The position numbers and the translations under genes are program-made. 5,793 nt of DNA from Gammaproteobacteria bacterium (GTDB taxonomy: Bacteria; Pseudomonadota; Gammaproteobacteria; PS1; Pseudothioglobaceae), in NCBI GenBank assembly GCA_003489145.1, contig DNJI01000091.1:1-5793 (forward strand). Direction: 5' to 3'. Below are positions 5,108-5,793 of this stretch, one piece after another; position 1 is the first letter of the stretch; each line of letters opens with the position of its first letter. Below the pieces are notes generated by a model that did not search any database, had not been told where the DNA came from, and was given only the letters and a program-made list of their open reading frames with translations.

Positions 5108-5793
5108 ATGAGTGTTGAATTTAGTATTTCTAACCAATATTTGCGTTCCAATCGTAAAAAAGGCTTTGTTTCTTTTATTTCTGGCGTCTCTATGGTTGGG
5201 TTAATTTTAAGTGTGACGACACTTATCACTGTGTTATCAGTCATGAACGGCTTTCATAAGGAACTTAGAGACCGAGTATTAAGTGCCATTTCACACTCAA
5301 CCATTAGCGAATATAGCGGCACGCTAACTGATTGGCAAACACTTAGACTGTCTATCAACCAAAATCCGCATGTGCTTGAATCATCACCTTATATTGAACG
5401 CTACGGCTTACTGAGCATTAATGGCAGATCACAAGGTGTTAGCGTGCGAGGCGTCGAACCCCATTTAGAAAAAAACACTTCAATCTTGCTCGACAATATT
5501 AAAAGTGGCAATGCTAATTTGGCTGGTGCTAATATCTTAATTGGTTCTGGCTTAGCCCTGCAACTCGGCGTCAATGTTGGCGATAAGATAACGTTGCTCA
5601 CGCCTGAGATTTCAAGTAGCATTATTGGTATACAGCCTAGGTTTAAACGCTTTACCTTGAGTGGCATCTTTGATGCTGGCATTAATGAATACGATAACAA
5701 TCTAGCCTTTATTCATCTTAACCAAGCTCAGAAGCTATACAACATGAAAGGCTTGGTTTCTGGCGTTAGACTCAAAGTAGATGACTTATTCGA
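5108..5793 (+). CDS. lolC: Lipoprotein-releasing ABC transporter permease LolC (LolC/LolE family), 5' part
   Basis: This is the first 228 residues of an inner-membrane permease of the LolCDE system, which extracts outer-membrane lipoproteins and passes them to LolA. It is cut by the window edge; E. coli LolC has about 399 residues. It starts MSVEFSISNQYLRSNRKKG, then a first membrane helix (about 22-45) ending in SVMNGF (44-49), then the periplasmic MacB/FtsX-like domain. ERYGLLSINGRSQGVSVRGV (97-116) and PRFKRFTLSGIFDAGINEYD (177-196) are typical of the family. Between P166 and P177 is a loop matching the LolA-binding Hook found in LolC and not LolE, so LolC (or a single LolF-type permease) is favoured over LolE. 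The ATG at 5108 is the first one after an in-frame TGA (5090-5092). No strong ribosome binding site is visible. lolD would be expected just beyond the edge. Confidence 0.92.
   Translation, partial: MSVEFSISNQYLRSNRKKGFVSFISGVSMVGLILSVTTLITVLSVMNGFHKELRDRVLSAISHSTISEYSGTLTDWQTLRLSINQNPHVLESSPYIERYGLLSINGRSQGVSVRGVEPHLEKNTSILLDNIKSGNANLAGANILIGSGLALQLGVNVGDKITLLTPEISSSIIGIQPRFKRFTLSGIFDAGINEYDNNLAFIHLNQAQKLYNMKGLVSGVRLKVDDLF

Noticed and set aside
5401..5700. 99-residue minus-strand open frame opposite lolC
   Set aside because: It lies wholly within the LolC periplasmic domain coding region, which has strong family motifs; a shadow.

Overview
The window is a stretch of core-genome DNA from an AT-rich Gram-negative bacterium. 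Lipid A and Kdo synthesis genes (lpxK, kdsB) plus a lipoprotein-export permease (lolC) show that it builds an outer membrane. The order lpxK-ycaR-kdsB and a class I PurE/PurK pair point to Gammaproteobacteria. The compact, AT-leaning style would suit a small marine or symbiotic sulfur-oxidizer lineage such as the SUP05/Thioglobus group, but that placement is a guess from style, not a search result.

Layout, left to right. Bases 1-103 are non-coding upstream sequence with a good promoter and ribosome binding site for purE. purE and purK (104-1684, plus strand) form a two-gene purine unit with a 3-base gap. They converge on a six-gene minus-strand run that reads right to left: lpxK (5053-4106), ycaR-like Trm112-family gene (4109-3948), kdsB (3948-3214), folD (3217-2381), a small glutaredoxin-like protein (2384-2016) and a small HExxH protein (2016-1681). 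All five junctions in this run overlap by 1 or 4 bases (ATGA, TGATG, GTGA, ATGA, TAGTG), so it is almost certainly one operon with translational coupling. The two units share the palindrome TTAA as their stop codons, inside a small hairpin. A 54-base gap (5054-5107) then separates lpxK from the divergent lolC, which runs off the right edge.

How the genes fit together. LpxK adds the 4'-phosphate to lipid A and KdsB activates Kdo, the first inner-core sugar, so both serve lipopolysaccharide maturation at the inner membrane. LolC belongs to the ABC transporter that releases lipoproteins to LolA, so the divergent pair covers two arms of outer-membrane assembly. FolD makes 10-formyl-tetrahydrofolate, which purine synthesis uses, and so links loosely to purE/purK. 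The glutaredoxin-like and HExxH proteins at the operon's distal end are the least understood parts. I see no mobile elements, CRISPR arrays, tRNA or rRNA genes, or defence systems. The most interesting item is the small uncharacterised HExxH protein and its coupling to the membrane-leaning glutaredoxin.
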